The notes: a model not told the origin generated them from the letters alone. Shown: positions 16,121 through 25,791, counted from the stretch's first letter. The stretch is 64,000 bases of DNA from MGBC114844 sp910585855 (GCA_965646165.1 CBFFYP010000004.1:1-64000), one strand, 5' to 3'. Program-made: numbers and translations.

Positions 16121-18394
16121 ATGAATCGAACAAATTTATTTAATGACCGAAAATTTTTAATTAAATATATTACTTCCTACAGTGTATTAGTAATTATTAT
16201 ATTGATAATGGGGCTTTATATGTATAAACTGGGAATTGACGATGCCAAATCCAATCTTTTTAAACAAAGTTATATTATTTTATCCCAATCTGTCAGCAAT
16301 ATGGACAATGCTTTGCGTTCTATGGAAACCCTATGCATACAGATTGCGGACAATTCCAATATCTTAAAATTGGAAAAAATGGATACGAATGACAGCCTTT
16401 TTTATCTGTCTGCAAAAGAAAGTATGAAATATTTAACCTCCTTTGTACCAAGTGAATCCATCCTTCCAATCAGTGACTACTACCTCTATCTGCCAAATAC
16501 AGATTATGTACTTTCTTCCACTTATTTTAATAAAACAGATTTATACTACCGTCTGAATAAACGCTATGATACACAATACTATGAAGAATGGCTGTCTGTC
16601 TTAAACGATGATAACTTCTGTTTTTCGTTTTACAATATGCAGAACTTCTCCCCCTATTCTTCTTCTCCTTATCTGTATCTGGTTCCAATTGGAAAGTATT
16701 CGATTCAGAAAAATATTACAGGTAAGATCTGCTTTGAAATTGATGGAAATAAATTACATGATCTGTTTAACGACCTGCCTCTTTTTGAAAAGGGATTTCT
16801 CTATGCCGTAGATAAAGAACAAAACCCATCCTTTTTTATTACAGATGCACAAACCCCCCCTTTGCCTCAGGAAGAAATTCAGGCTGCAATCACTTCTACC
16901 AGTGAACACCCCTATTTCTCCCGTGTTGCACTTGGAAAAGAAACCATGCTGATTACTTCCATTACTTCTTCTTTTAATGGATGGACTTACTATCTGCTCC
17001 AACCGGAAGAAATGGTATTCCAGTCCCTGCTTTCCTACCATAAAATTTATTCTTTTATTACATTAGGGGCTTGTATTATGAGCTTTTTGGTTATTCTTAT
17101 CTTATCCAGACAAAGCCTTGTCCCCTTTATTAAAGTTCGCACACAATTAGAGGATACTTTAAAAGAACATTCCTCTTTGCAGCAGACACTCTTTGCTCAA
17201 AAACAAATTATTTACCAATCCTATATCACCCGTCTGATTACCGGACAGATTCACAATATGAACGAATTACACTATATTTCAGACTATCTAAATATTTGCA
17301 CGCAGGATCATAATTTTTGTGTGCTTTATATTACAGCATATTATGTCAATCATTCCGATTCAGAAGATGTTTCTTCTGATATATTACAGACAGACTATTA
17401 CTATACCCTTTTACAAGAATTTCGAGAAGCCTTCGGACAAGATATCCTAATTCATGATGCAGCATCCAATTCTTTCGCTCTTTTAATAGCAGATGATGAA
17501 TCCTTGTCTTTAGAAGATGCTATGGCACTACATGCAGGACAATTTCTTACCCTTCAGGAAAAAATTATAAAAAATTATCCTTTTTATCTGTTCTGCGGTA
17601 TGGGAAACCGAAATAAAGATCTGACTCATATTTGGAAATCCTATCAACAAGCAATGCAGGCAGTGTCCCACGCCACCAGCAAAACACCGTTTCAGCCTTA
17701 TAAAAAACTAGACAAATCTTGGAATGGTTACTATTATCCACTCGAATTTGCACAAAAACTAACCGAATTTATCACTTCAGGAAATGAAAAACAGGTACAG
17801 GAATTTCTGCACCTAATCGAATATGAAAACTTTTCCGAACGCAGATTATCTCCGCTTATGAAGCAGCTTCTGCTTTCCGATATTCGAAATACCTTATTGA
17901 AAATTCGTTTTTCGGTTACCTCTGATATTGTAACTTCTTCAGAACATGAACACTTATTAGAACAAATAGACGCTGTTTTAGAGAACTCAGACTTAGACTA
18001 TTCCACCCTTTCGAATACCACACTTTGGATGACTTCCTTTTATAAACCAAAACAACAGGAAGGCAACCAACTCATTCGAACCATACAGGAATATATAAAA
18101 AATAACTATGTAGATTCCTCCCTCTGCCTAAACAAAATTTCCGATCAATTCGGAATTTCAGAAAGCTACTTTTCTTACCTTTTTAAAGCAGAAACCAAAA
18201 CTAACTTTTCAGAATACCTAGAAAAACTTCGTATGGATCAGGCACTTACCCTGCTGCAGACTACCTCTATTCCTGTAAGTAATCTCTATCTGGAGGTAGG
18301 ATACAACAATGCAAACTCCTTCCGGCGTGCCTTTAAAAAGGTACATGGTGTTTCCCCTAAAGCCATTAGAGATTCTGTAAAAGAGCAAAATTAG
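16121..18394 (+). CDS. Membrane-bound AraC-family transcriptional regulator
   Basis: A 757-residue one-component sensor. Two membrane helices (about residues 15-36 and 308-330) enclose an extracellular domain of roughly 270 residues, the layout of YesM-like sensors. A cytoplasmic middle part precedes a C-terminal AraC-type DNA-binding domain (about 650-750) with two helix-turn-helices: LNKISDQFGISESYFSYLFK and VSNLYLEVGYNNANSFRRAF. Proteins of this build commonly sit beside LplABC-type transporters and regulate them, so control of the divergent operon is likely. The start has AGGAG upstream. Confidence 0.9.
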   Translation: MNRTNLFNDRKFLIKYITSYSVLVIIILIMGLYMYKLGIDDAKSNLFKQSYIILSQSVSNMDNALRSMETLCIQIADNSNILKLEKMDTNDSLFYLSAKESMKYLTSFVPSESILPISDYYLYLPNTDYVLSSTYFNKTDLYYRLNKRYDTQYYEEWLSVLNDDNFCFSFYNMQNFSPYSSSPYLYLVPIGKYSIQKNITGKICFEIDGNKLHDLFNDLPLFEKGFLYAVDKEQNPSFFITDAQTPPLPQEEIQAAITSTSEHPYFSRVALGKETMLITSITSSFNGWTYYLLQPEEMVFQSLLSYHKIYSFITLGACIMSFLVILILSRQSLVPFIKVRTQLEDTLKEHSSLQQTLFAQKQIIYQSYITRLITGQIHNMNELHYISDYLNICTQDHNFCVLYITAYYVNHSDSEDVSSDILQTDYYYTLLQEFREAFGQDILIHDAASNSFALLIADDESLSLEDAMALHAGQFLTLQEKIIKNYPFYLFCGMGNRNKDLTHIWKSYQQAMQAVSHATSKTPFQPYKKLDKSWNGYYYPLEFAQKLTEFITSGNEKQVQEFLHLIEYENFSERRLSPLMKQLLLSDIRNTLLKIRFSVTSDIVTSSEHEHLLEQIDAVLENSDLDYSTLSNTTLWMTSFYKPKQQEGNQLIRTIQEYIKNNYVDSSLCLNKISDQFGISESYFSYLFKAETKTNFSEYLEKLRMDQALTLLQTTSIPVSNLYLEVGYNNANSFRRAFKKVHGVSPKAIRDSVKEQN

Positions 18395-18423
18395 CATTTA
18401 TAGTTTTCGGGAGGAGGACGGGG

Positions 18424-18584
18424 AGGACGCTAAAATCGGAAGGAAAGTCCGCTCCGAGCCCGCTTTCGCTTAGCATTTCCTATTTTCATAGCGGACACAT
18501 AAGGCACTAAAATACAGCAACACCGTGTCTAAGTGCCGACGGGAAATGATGACCCTGCGCAGACCATCCTTCCAATTTTGGCTA
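18424..18584 (-). repeat. Family B structured repeat (reverse orientation)
   Basis: GGACGC begins a stem arm (18429-18450) that pairs imperfectly with 18561-18582. The interior holds CATTTCC/GGAAATG and GGCACT/AGTGCC helices and is almost identical to the family B copy at 19644. The stem sequence differs from the other copies but still pairs. The rest of the gap to 18679 shows no gene. Confidence 0.8.
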
Positions 18585-18679
18585 TGTATTCCCATCAAGA
18601 AGTGCCTTATCTGAAAAAATTTACTGTAACTATTAATATAAAAATATTTGGCTGCCAGCTCAACAAGGAAGTTTTTTAG

Positions 18680-19321
18680 TCAACTTTCTGTTTTTTCACT
18701 GGAAATTTTACTTTTTTTATGATATTCCCAGCCTTTCCATGTTAATATTATGGTTGCTATCGTGACAACAACGACTTTTACCAAATCTGCATACATTGCT
18801 ATGTAATAAGAAACCAGTTCCCAAGACTCTCCTAAACCAGCTCCTAATGATACCAATAAAATGTTCCATATCAAACTTCCGACAGTTGTAAACAGAAAAA
18901 ACTGCGGCATATCCATTCCCACCATACCTGCTGGAATTGATACCAAACTTCTTACTATTGGAACACACCTTAAAAACAAAACCGACCATTTCCCATACTT
19001 CTCAAATCCCTGCTCTGCTTTTTTTATATGATCCATATTAAAATGCAGCATTTTCCCGACTTTTCCATTGACAACCTTCTCTAACCGCTCTGAACGAAGC
19101 AGACTCCCTGCCAAATACAATACCAAAGCCCCCAATACAGAACCAATTGTAGCGGCTGCAATCACCCCAACTGCCCCTAAACGGGTTTTTGTAGTCATAA
19201 ATCCTGAAAACGGAAGAATAATTTCTGATGGTATCGGAGGAAAAATATTTTCTAAAAAAATCAACAACAAAATTCCAATATAACCATATCGTTCCATCAT
19301 AATTATAATAAATTTCAACAT
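18680..19321 (-). CDS. DedA-family membrane protein
   Basis: A 213-residue DedA/SNARE-associated (VTT) membrane protein. It shows ENIFPPIPSEIILPFSGF, the re-entrant motif FLRCVPIVRSLVSIPAGMVGMDMPQF with its conserved arginines, and four or five hydrophobic segments. DedA proteins are linked to membrane lipid flipping and envelope homeostasis. The start has GGGAG seven bases upstream. The gene and the next tRNA are bracketed by inverted family B repeats. Confidence 0.92.
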   Translation of the reverse strand: MLKFIIIMMERYGYIGILLLIFLENIFPPIPSEIILPFSGFMTTKTRLGAVGVIAAATIGSVLGALVLYLAGSLLRSERLEKVVNGKVGKMLHFNMDHIKKAEQGFEKYGKWSVLFLRCVPIVRSLVSIPAGMVGMDMPQFFLFTTVGSLIWNILLVSLGAGLGESWELVSYYIAMYADLVKVVVVTIATIILTWKGWEYHKKSKISSEKTES

Positions 19322-19468
19322 ATCTATTCTCCCGCCTGCCCTTTCTCCTTCAAGCCCTCAAAAAAAGCAGTCTGCAGTTTTTTTACATCATATGCAAAAA
19401 TATTTAAATTATGATATTGACGAATCACTTTTTTCATCCTATAATAGGTAGGTAGTCATATCAAGCAG

Positions 19469-19555
19469 GGAGATGTATCGAAGAGGCCGTAACGAGCTTG
19501 ACTCGAAATCAAGTTGTCCATTTTGGGCACGTGGGTTCGAATCCCACCGTCTCCG
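19469..19555 (+). tRNA. tRNA-Ser (anticodon CGA)
   Basis: An 87-base class II tRNA. The acceptor GGAGATG pairs with CGTCTCC, the anticodon stem-loop is CTTGA-CTCGAAA-TCAAG (anticodon CGA, reading UCG), and a long variable arm (TTGTCCATTTTGGGCAC) is followed by the T-loop GTTCGAATC. No CCA is encoded. Confidence 0.95.
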
Positions 19556-19643
19556 TTTTAAATTTTAATACCAAAATCTGAATAGAAATTGCAAATACTG
19601 GCAATTACCTATTCGCTGCCACATTATTTTTCTGGTTGAAGTG

Positions 19644-19806
19644 TACAGCCAGAATCCAAAGGGAGGTCTACAGAGGGTCATCATTTCCCGTCGGCACTTA
19701 GACACGATATTGCTGTATTTTAGTGCCTTATGTGTCCGCTATGAAAATAGGAAATGCTAAGCGAAAGCGGGCTCAGTGCAGACCTTCCTTTGGATTTCGG
19801 CGTTCT
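19644..19806 (+). repeat. Family B structured repeat (forward orientation)
   Basis: ACAGCC leads into a 22-base stem arm (19648-19669) that pairs with 19780-19801 with three mismatches, ending GGCGTT. The interior is the near-identical inverse of the copy at 18424-18584. The two copies bracket dedA and tRNA-Ser as inverted repeats about 1.2 kb apart. Confidence 0.82.
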
Positions 19807-19897
19807 CACCACCAAAAAAATATAAAAAATTTGTAAACTTTAAAATAATACTTGCTTTTTTCAAAACTAACAGATATAATAATTAATATAATTTATT

Positions 19898-19968
19898 GCA
19901 GATATAGTTCATCGGTAGAATGTTAGCTTCCCAAGCTGAAGAGGCGGGTTCGATTCCCGTTATCTGCT
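19898..19968 (+). tRNA. tRNA-Gly (anticodon CCC)
   Basis: A 71-base cloverleaf. The acceptor GCAGATA pairs with TATCTGC, the anticodon loop is TTCCCAA (anticodon CCC, reading GGG), and the T-loop is GTTCGATTC. No CCA is encoded. Confidence 0.93.
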
Positions 19969-20020
19969 TTTTATTTTCTTTTTTACTAAAACAGACTCTT
20001 TCTTATAAATTTTACTATAT

Positions 20021-20056
20021 AAAAAGGACGGAATCTTTGTTTCCGTCCTTTTTTTA
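20021..20056. terminator. Strong bidirectional terminator
   Basis: AAAAAGGACGGAA pairs with TTCCGTCCTTTTT around a short loop, with A and T runs on both sides. It lies between tRNA-Gly and the convergent FliD-like gene and can stop transcription both ways. Confidence 0.88.
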
Positions 20057-20155
20057 TGCACACGTCGATACAAAAGAAATATGCCACTAGAATGGCGTAT
20101 CAGCGGTGCAGCGAGTAGGGAAAATCTTCCCTACTCAATTTCTCCTATTCACTTT

Positions 20156-20941
20156 TTAAATACCATAATCAAACATACTGTTATAGTAATTCTTATTATA
20201 AGATGCACCTGAAGTATAAAGCGAAGAGTTCAAGGAAGCACTTACTGCTGCCGAAGAAATCTGTCCTGCTCTTGTACCAATCTGAGCAGCATAAGAACCA
20301 GCTCCATTAAATAAAGTCTTTAATGTACTAATATCTGCTTCATTCAGTTTTTCTTCGTCCACTTTCAGTTTATTTCCTTTTTCAATCGTAATACCAACCT
20401 TATCAAGCAGTTTTGAGTTACTGTTTGTAATCTGTGTCATAGATAATGTCTTCTGAAGAATTGTAGTATTTTCTGCATCTGCTCCAGAATCAATAGTATC
20501 ATTATAATCCTTTACAAAACTCTTAATTGCTGATGTAATTGCTTTCCGATCATATCCTCTTGTCGTTACGGTTTCACCTGTTTCTTCATCCTTTGTTTCA
20601 ATGTCTTTCTCTTGGAAAAGAGACTTTGTTCCTGTTGTAGTCAATACATTTGCCGACTTTTTCAAATCATCTGCATCCGATTTTGCTGCTGCAACAGTCT
20701 TATCTGCGTCTTCTGCCTTTATCTGGTTTCTTAACTTATCAATTCTTGATTCTTTTGTATTAGTATTAGAAGAAGACGAATCCTTCCCATAATACGCTTT
20801 CAGCAATTTAGAATAAGCACCGCTCCGTATACTGTTATAATCCGCTGTCATGCTTAATAAATTGCCCATCCAATCCCCAGACGAAGAGCCAGAACCACCA
20901 AATAAACCAAAATTGTTCACTGTAAATCCTGCCATATTCAT
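20156..20941 (-). CDS. FliD C-terminal-like (flagellar cap-related) protein, orphan
   Basis: The 261-residue product has a Ser/Gly-rich N-terminus (about residues 1-60) without a signal peptide. The middle and C-terminus read like the FliD_C region: IKSFVKDYNDTIDS, LSMTQITNSNSKLLDKVGITIEKGNKLKVDEEKL, ADISTLKTLFNGAGSYA and a closing AGQISSAA helix. No hook, flagellin or chaperone genes are nearby. It could be a cap-like or secreted protein of unknown role. The start ATG follows an AAGGAGGT-like site; M3 is an alternative. Confidence 0.7.
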   Translation of the reverse strand: MNMAGFTVNNFGLFGGSGSSSGDWMGNLLSMTADYNSIRSGAYSKLLKAYYGKDSSSSNTNTKESRIDKLRNQIKAEDADKTVAAAKSDADDLKKSANVLTTTGTKSLFQEKDIETKDEETGETVTTRGYDRKAITSAIKSFVKDYNDTIDSGADAENTTILQKTLSMTQITNSNSKLLDKVGITIEKGNKLKVDEEKLNEADISTLKTLFNGAGSYAAQIGTRAGQISSAAVSASLNSSLYTSGASYNKNYYNSMFDYGI

Positions 20942-21118
20942 ACCTCCTTGCCATTGCCAGAATATCCGTATCCCGGAAATACCACGCTGCCACCCATAAC
21001 CCAGTCTTACAGTTCCATCTGTCTTAACTTTAGATTATGCAGTAAAACTTTTCCTTTTACTATTCCTATGCTACCACAATTTTCCGTTTTTTTCAATACC
21101 CCTATCCAAAATTCTCAG
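20942..21118. other. Intergenic stretch upstream of the FliD-like gene
   Basis: AT-rich leader and presumed promoter region with no clear -35/-10 pair. A string TAAAACTTTTCCTT-ACTATTC here recurs at about 11079-11102; its meaning is unclear. Confidence 0.3.
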
Positions 21119-21918
21119 GATAAACTTACAAACTAAACTAAACTTTTTATAAAATGACATACTAAGGATGCTGCCAGAAAGGAGTTTCTTTCACCGGACG
21201 CCAGAAGCGGTTTGCTCCTGTTCTTCGTCTGCTCCACTCCAAACGGAAAGAAAGTCTACGGCTTCTGATTTTGGTTCATCCAACCGGACGAACCGGGGCG
21301 CAATTCGCCCTCATTACAGCCAAAACGAAACTGCTGTAAGGAAGGATTTTATCCATCATAAAACATCCTCTTCCCTATCATCCGGGCTAAACACGCCCCT
21401 TTTTTTGCATACCCTGCATGGAAGCAGGATATGCAAAAAATTCTAGATCGTTCCACAGAAGCCCAAGACTTTCTAACCGTTTTCCGAAGTCGCAGACGAA
21501 GAACAGGAGCAAACCGCCTCTCGCTGTTGGTTGGATCACTAAAGTTCGGCATCTGCTTCTTTTTTATTCCGGGGTCAAGAAACAGCCAGATTCGAAAACG
21601 GCGGGCAGACTGCAGTGACTTTGGAAAAAAGTTAGAAGTTCTTGGACTTCTGCTCGAACACCTAAAATTTTTTTCACATCCTGCTTCTATGCAGGGTGTG
21701 AAAAAAAAGGGGCGTGTTTAGCCCGAATGATAGGGAAGCGGCAGTCTTGTGGCTGGAAAAATCCTTCCTTACACCCGTTTTATTGTAGCTGCAATAAGGG
21801 CGAATTGCGCCCCGGTTTGTTCGGTTGGATGAGTGAAAAGGCAGAAGTCTTAGAACTTCTTACTTTTTGGAAACCGGAACAGCAGGATGTCCACCGTTTT
21901 CGAATCTGGCGTCCCCCC
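21119..21918. repeat. Composite of two family A repeats in inverted arrangement (copy 1)
   Basis: A reverse copy (stem 21200-21232 with 21492-21524) is followed after a short spacer by a forward copy (stem 21585-21613 with 21882-21910). Both contain the shared interior with GGGGCG/CGCCCC, the 11-bp hairpin and the AGAAG/CTTCT helix. The same pair, including a 21-bp lead sequence at 21119-21139, recurs at 53269-54050. The reverse copy has a different terminal stem (CGGTTTGCTCCTG type) from the forward copy (CGAAAACGG type), and each is self-complementary. Confidence 0.85.
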
Positions 21919-21936
21919 ATCTCCCCCCAATATAAC

Positions 21937-22707
21937 TTACACATAGTCTTCCACCAGCAAAAAGCAAACGCTGTCCTGCCGTTCTACTATATAATATACC
22001 GCAAAATCGCATGAAAGTTCATTTATTCTAAAAACCTGCAAAATCCCAGCATCCTCTTCTAATTTAGAGATAAAATCATGATATCTAGGATATTCTTTTT
22101 TTAATTTTTCTATACATTCCTTATTTTCTGAATACTCTTCACAGTAATAAGAAAACCGACACAGCGAACTCTCTTCATACTCTTTTAGTTCCTGTATCAA
22201 TGATTCCTTTGTCATCTGTACCACACTTTCCTGTGAAAATTCATACTGAAACTCATCACAAAGTACTTTTTCAAAATCAGAAATTACCCCTTCTCTCCCA
22301 ACAAAGAACTCTAAAAATTCTGGATAATATCTTCGAAAAAAATCTTCATCGTATTTTATATTACAACAAGCACTTTCCGCACGTTTCAAATCCTCAAACT
22401 GACCAAGCAAAAACATCATCAGTGCATACTTTCCTACCTCTTCTTTATCTGCAGCATAAAAATCCAGACAAAGCTCCATTACAACAAGATGAAACTCCGA
22501 TGCCATTACACCATACAGTTCCATTTTTTCTTCTTTTAAAAGATAGTCCTTCCTCCACTCTTTTATTTTTGGGAAAAATTTCTTTCCCCGCTCTTGAAAA
22601 TTAGAAGTTGTCATTTCCTCTTTTATTAAAAAATCCAATAAATGCGTGCAAAAATTATTATTAAATATCTGTCTTAAAACGGTTTCTTTTTCCCACAAAT
22701 CAATCAT
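21937..22707 (-). CDS. Hypothetical protein downstream of potD
   Basis: A 256-residue soluble protein that I do not recognise. It is mostly helical and acidic, with many Glu, Lys, Tyr and Phe. Features include an LLKEEKMELYGVMASEF segment, two adjacent Cys (SACCNIKYDED) and a C-terminal FAVYYIVERQDSVCFLLVEDYV strand-like stretch. It starts 15 bp after the potD stop with AAAGG upstream, so it probably belongs to the potABCD transcript. A role linked to polyamines is only a guess from position. Confidence 0.7.
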   Translation of the reverse strand: MIDLWEKETVLRQIFNNNFCTHLLDFLIKEEMTTSNFQERGKKFFPKIKEWRKDYLLKEEKMELYGVMASEFHLVVMELCLDFYAADKEEVGKYALMMFLLGQFEDLKRAESACCNIKYDEDFFRRYYPEFLEFFVGREGVISDFEKVLCDEFQYEFSQESVVQMTKESLIQELKEYEESSLCRFSYYCEEYSENKECIEKLKKEYPRYHDFISKLEEDAGILQVFRINELSCDFAVYYIVERQDSVCFLLVEDYV

Positions 22708-22722
22708 CTGCCTTTCTTTTGG

Positions 22723-24120
22723 CTACTTCTTCTGCCACCACTCTGCCAAATCAAAACACCTTACATTTGTCCACATACGATTAATCCGCTGGTTTTCCTC
22801 CTGATCAAAATACTCCATTACCACACACCGATCCATCACCGAAACAGGCGGATACTGCGCATAAAGCTGACGTTTTGTCTGTTCCTGCGGTGCTGTTACA
22901 AAGTATTCTTTTCCGAAAAAATAGCTGATTTCATAATCTATTGTATCTGTTTCCTCTTCCTCTGCCCCATAATTCCATTCAATATATTGAGAAATCTGAT
23001 CACTTTCTCCTCCTGAAATCACAGAAGTATATCCAATATACTCCATATTTCGAATTGCATTGTCTGGTCTGGATACAAAGTGAATAAATGCCTCTGCTGC
23101 CATCTGCTTCTCCCGATCTCCGGCAATCGCATCTTTTAGCATACACCATCCGTCAAACCAAAGGTTCGTAGCCTCCTCCGGTGCAGAATAGCAAAGAAAA
23201 ATCCCGTCTTCCTCTGCCTGATCTAATGTATAAACCGCATCTCCTGACCACTGCTGATTTGCTACTACCTTTCCCGTTACCATATCCGCTTTTCCGCTGT
23301 CGGTTTCAAACGAATAAACCTGATCCTTTATTCTGCTTAAAATTTCTTCTACTGCTTCTACGGTTTCAGAATCAGTCAGATTCAGCAGTTCTCCTAACTT
23401 CTCTTTATAGTCGTTTTGTTCTAAAAAATCTGGATCTAAAATCCAATCTTTTTGATAAATACTGACTCCGGCAAAAAAAGCATCCCTCACACTGTCCTTT
23501 ATTGTAATCCGTTTATAAAATTTATCTGACAAAAGCAAATCCCAATGCGCCGCTTCTTCTTGTGTCACTTCAGAAGGATTATATACTATTCCAAGCGTTC
23601 CCCACATATAGCCTGCAGCATATTTGCTAAGCGGTTCTCCATTAATCTCTAGTTCATCATATACCTTCTTAATATAAGGAGAAACCCCATTTGCATAATA
23701 GTGATGCTCCGTATTTTTATAAAAATCCTCTGAAAACGGCAGCACCAAATCCTCCGCAATCAATTTCATAATCATATACTCCGAAGGACAGACCAAATCA
23801 TAGGCATCCCCCAATGTAATCTGGTTATACAGCTCCTCATTTGTTCCAAAGGTAGAATACTCCACCTTTACCTTTTTTCCATATACCTGATAAAACCACT
23901 CCTGAAAATCCTCAATCATCCCATTTTCAGGCAAAATCACAGTACCGTCCGAAAGTACAACCGCATCTTCTTCCTCCCATCCCCCTTCATCAATATATTC
24001 CTCCCAGTTATTCACCCGAAGTACAATCGTATCCTCCTCTTCCTTTCCACATCCTCCTAATAAGACCAAAAAAATCCCCAAAATCCAAACAGCATACCAC
24101 CTTTTTTTACCTGTATCCAC
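22723..24120 (-). CDS. potD: Spermidine/putrescine-binding lipoprotein PotD
   Basis: This is the periplasmic-type binding protein of the polyamine ABC transporter, anchored by a lipobox LGGC (Cys24). VEYSTFGTNEELYNQI, YDLVCPSEYMIMKLIAED, YMWGTLGIVYNPSEV and NLWFDGWCMLKDAIAGD match PotD. An acidic insertion of about 20 residues (EEEDAVVLSDGTVILPENG) sits near the N-terminus. I prefer the GTG at 24120, eight bases after GGAG; a GTG at 24129 would overlap that site. Downstream of potC by 24 bp. Confidence 0.92.
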   Translation of the reverse strand: MDTGKKRWYAVWILGIFLVLLGGCGKEEEDTIVLRVNNWEEYIDEGGWEEEDAVVLSDGTVILPENGMIEDFQEWFYQVYGKKVKVEYSTFGTNEELYNQITLGDAYDLVCPSEYMIMKLIAEDLVLPFSEDFYKNTEHHYYANGVSPYIKKVYDELEINGEPLSKYAAGYMWGTLGIVYNPSEVTQEEAAHWDLLLSDKFYKRITIKDSVRDAFFAGVSIYQKDWILDPDFLEQNDYKEKLGELLNLTDSETVEAVEEILSRIKDQVYSFETDSGKADMVTGKVVANQQWSGDAVYTLDQAEEDGIFLCYSAPEEATNLWFDGWCMLKDAIAGDREKQMAAEAFIHFVSRPDNAIRNMEYIGYTSVISGGESDQISQYIEWNYGAEEEETDTIDYEISYFFGKEYFVTAPQEQTKRQLYAQYPPVSVMDRCVVMEYFDQEENQRINRMWTNVRCFDLAEWWQKK

Positions 24121-24144
24121 TCTGACCACTCCAATCTATCTTAT

Positions 24145-24930
24145 TTATTCCTCAGACTGTTTTGTATGATAATTCATTCCAACTACCACCAAAGTTACAA
24201 CTACAAAAATAATCGTTGACAAAGCCCAAAGCGCTGTCTTAATCTCTGTCTGAGAACCCCTTGTAGCATTTACCACATATGTACTGATGGTATCAAATGT
24301 TGCGGGTTTTGTATAAGTAGCTATAAAATAATCATCCAGCGACAATGTAATTGCCGTCATAAAGCCGGATACAATTCCCGGAACAATCTGCGGCAGAATC
24401 ACTTTTATCAATGCCTGAAAAGGGGTACACCCCAAGTCCAAAGCAGCCTCATAAAGCTGACTGTCCATCTGTTTTAAACGAGGCAATACCGATAAATAGA
24501 CATAAGGAGCACAAAGCGCAGTCTGTCCAATCACAAGCGGAAGAAAGGTTTCCTTTCGAATACGAAAAAATGCAATCATCAAAATACAAGTCGAAAAACC
24601 AGTTACTACATCTGCATTTACAACAGGAATCTGATTGGCAAATTCAATTACTCCTCTGGTTGTCTTTTTCGAATAAAATGCTCCAATCGCTCCAATAGTC
24701 CCCAAAAAAGTAGCCAGCAATGCCACCACAACCGCAAGAATACAAGTTCCAAATATCATTTGCAAAAGTTCTGGTGTTGTAAACAGCGTCTTATAATTTT
24801 TCAAAGAAAATCCCCGTATCTGTCCTATCATAGCCGAATTGGTAAAGCTATAAACCGTTAAAATCAAAATCGGTGCATATAAAAACAGCAGTACCAAATA
24901 AATCCAAACCGTACCTAGCATTTTCTTCAT
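24145..24930 (-). CDS. potC: Polyamine ABC transporter permease PotC
   Basis: A 261-residue permease with six predicted membrane helices. ILTVYSFTNSAMIGQIRGFSL near the N-terminus and the coupling loop EAALDLGCTPFQALIKVILPQI identify a PotC/YdcV-type subunit; SLDDYFIATY is characteristic. AGGAGG lies upstream of the ATG at a slightly long distance. It pairs with PotB. Confidence 0.94.
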   Translation of the reverse strand: MKKMLGTVWIYLVLLFLYAPILILTVYSFTNSAMIGQIRGFSLKNYKTLFTTPELLQMIFGTCILAVVVALLATFLGTIGAIGAFYSKKTTRGVIEFANQIPVVNADVVTGFSTCILMIAFFRIRKETFLPLVIGQTALCAPYVYLSVLPRLKQMDSQLYEAALDLGCTPFQALIKVILPQIVPGIVSGFMTAITLSLDDYFIATYTKPATFDTISTYVVNATRGSQTEIKTALWALSTIIFVVVTLVVVGMNYHTKQSEE

Positions 24931-24990
24931 CTCTCATGTAATCCTCCTATTTTTCGTTTCCTAATCTGTATCTATAACCTTATTTCTTTT

Positions 24991-25791
24991 TTATTTTAAA
25001 ACACGAGCCCGTTTTGCCTGTTCCTGTTTTGTAATCCGCCCTGAAAATAAAGTTACTGCTCCAATCATCAGCAATAAGATAACAGAAATAACCGATCCAT
25101 TGTTCCAGTCATAAGAACTAAAATAACTGCCAATTAAACTTCCCATAATATAAGTACTGTTATAAACCATATCCAGCACCACATAATTGGTCATAGAAGG
25201 CAAAAATACCATAGTAACACCACTGATAATACCGGGAACGGAAAGCGGCAGCACCACTTTATAAAAAACCTGAAATTCGGATGCTCCAAGGTCAAAGGCT
25301 GCCTCAATCAAACTGTTATCCAATTTGCACAATGCCTGATAGAGCGGCAAAATCATAAAAGGCAAAAAATCATACACCATACAAAGTATCGTATTAAAAA
25401 ACGGATGATAAGCAAGATTTCCTTCCAATAAAGTTAAAATTTCTTTTAATGCCGTAATACGCAGTGTAAAATTAATCCACATCGGAAGTACAAACATCAT
25501 AATAAATGCCTGCTTTTTGCCAAAATTGCCCTTTGCCAAAAAAAAAGCAGCCGGATATGCCAATAAAAGGCAGAATACTGTTGTAAACAGTGCAATCACT
25601 ATACTATAAAGCAATGTTCCAATCGTTTTTCCGCTTCCAAAAAAACGAATAAAATTTGCAAATGAAATATTTCCGTTTTCATCTGTAAACCCAAAATAGA
25701 TTAAAACCAAAAGCGGAATAATCACAAATAAAAGCAAAAATATCGCATAAGGAACAGCAAGCTGCTTTCTTGAAAATAAATTTTTATTCAT
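24991..25791 (-). CDS. potB: Polyamine ABC transporter permease PotB
   Basis: A permease of 266 residues with six membrane helices. It carries FVLPMWINFTLRITALKEIL and the coupling loop EAAFDLGASEFQVFYKVVLPLS, followed by FLPSMTNYVVLDM, typical of PotB. The frame extends to 25836 and would overlap potA, but the ATG at 25791 has GGGAG eight bases upstream and starts with MNKNLFSRKQ before the first helix. Part of potABCD. Confidence 0.94.
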   Translation of the reverse strand: MNKNLFSRKQLAVPYAIFLLLFVIIPLLVLIYFGFTDENGNISFANFIRFFGSGKTIGTLLYSIVIALFTTVFCLLLAYPAAFFLAKGNFGKKQAFIMMFVLPMWINFTLRITALKEILTLLEGNLAYHPFFNTILCMVYDFLPFMILPLYQALCKLDNSLIEAAFDLGASEFQVFYKVVLPLSVPGIISGVTMVFLPSMTNYVVLDMVYNSTYIMGSLIGSYFSSYDWNNGSVISVILLLMIGAVTLFSGRITKQEQAKRARVLK

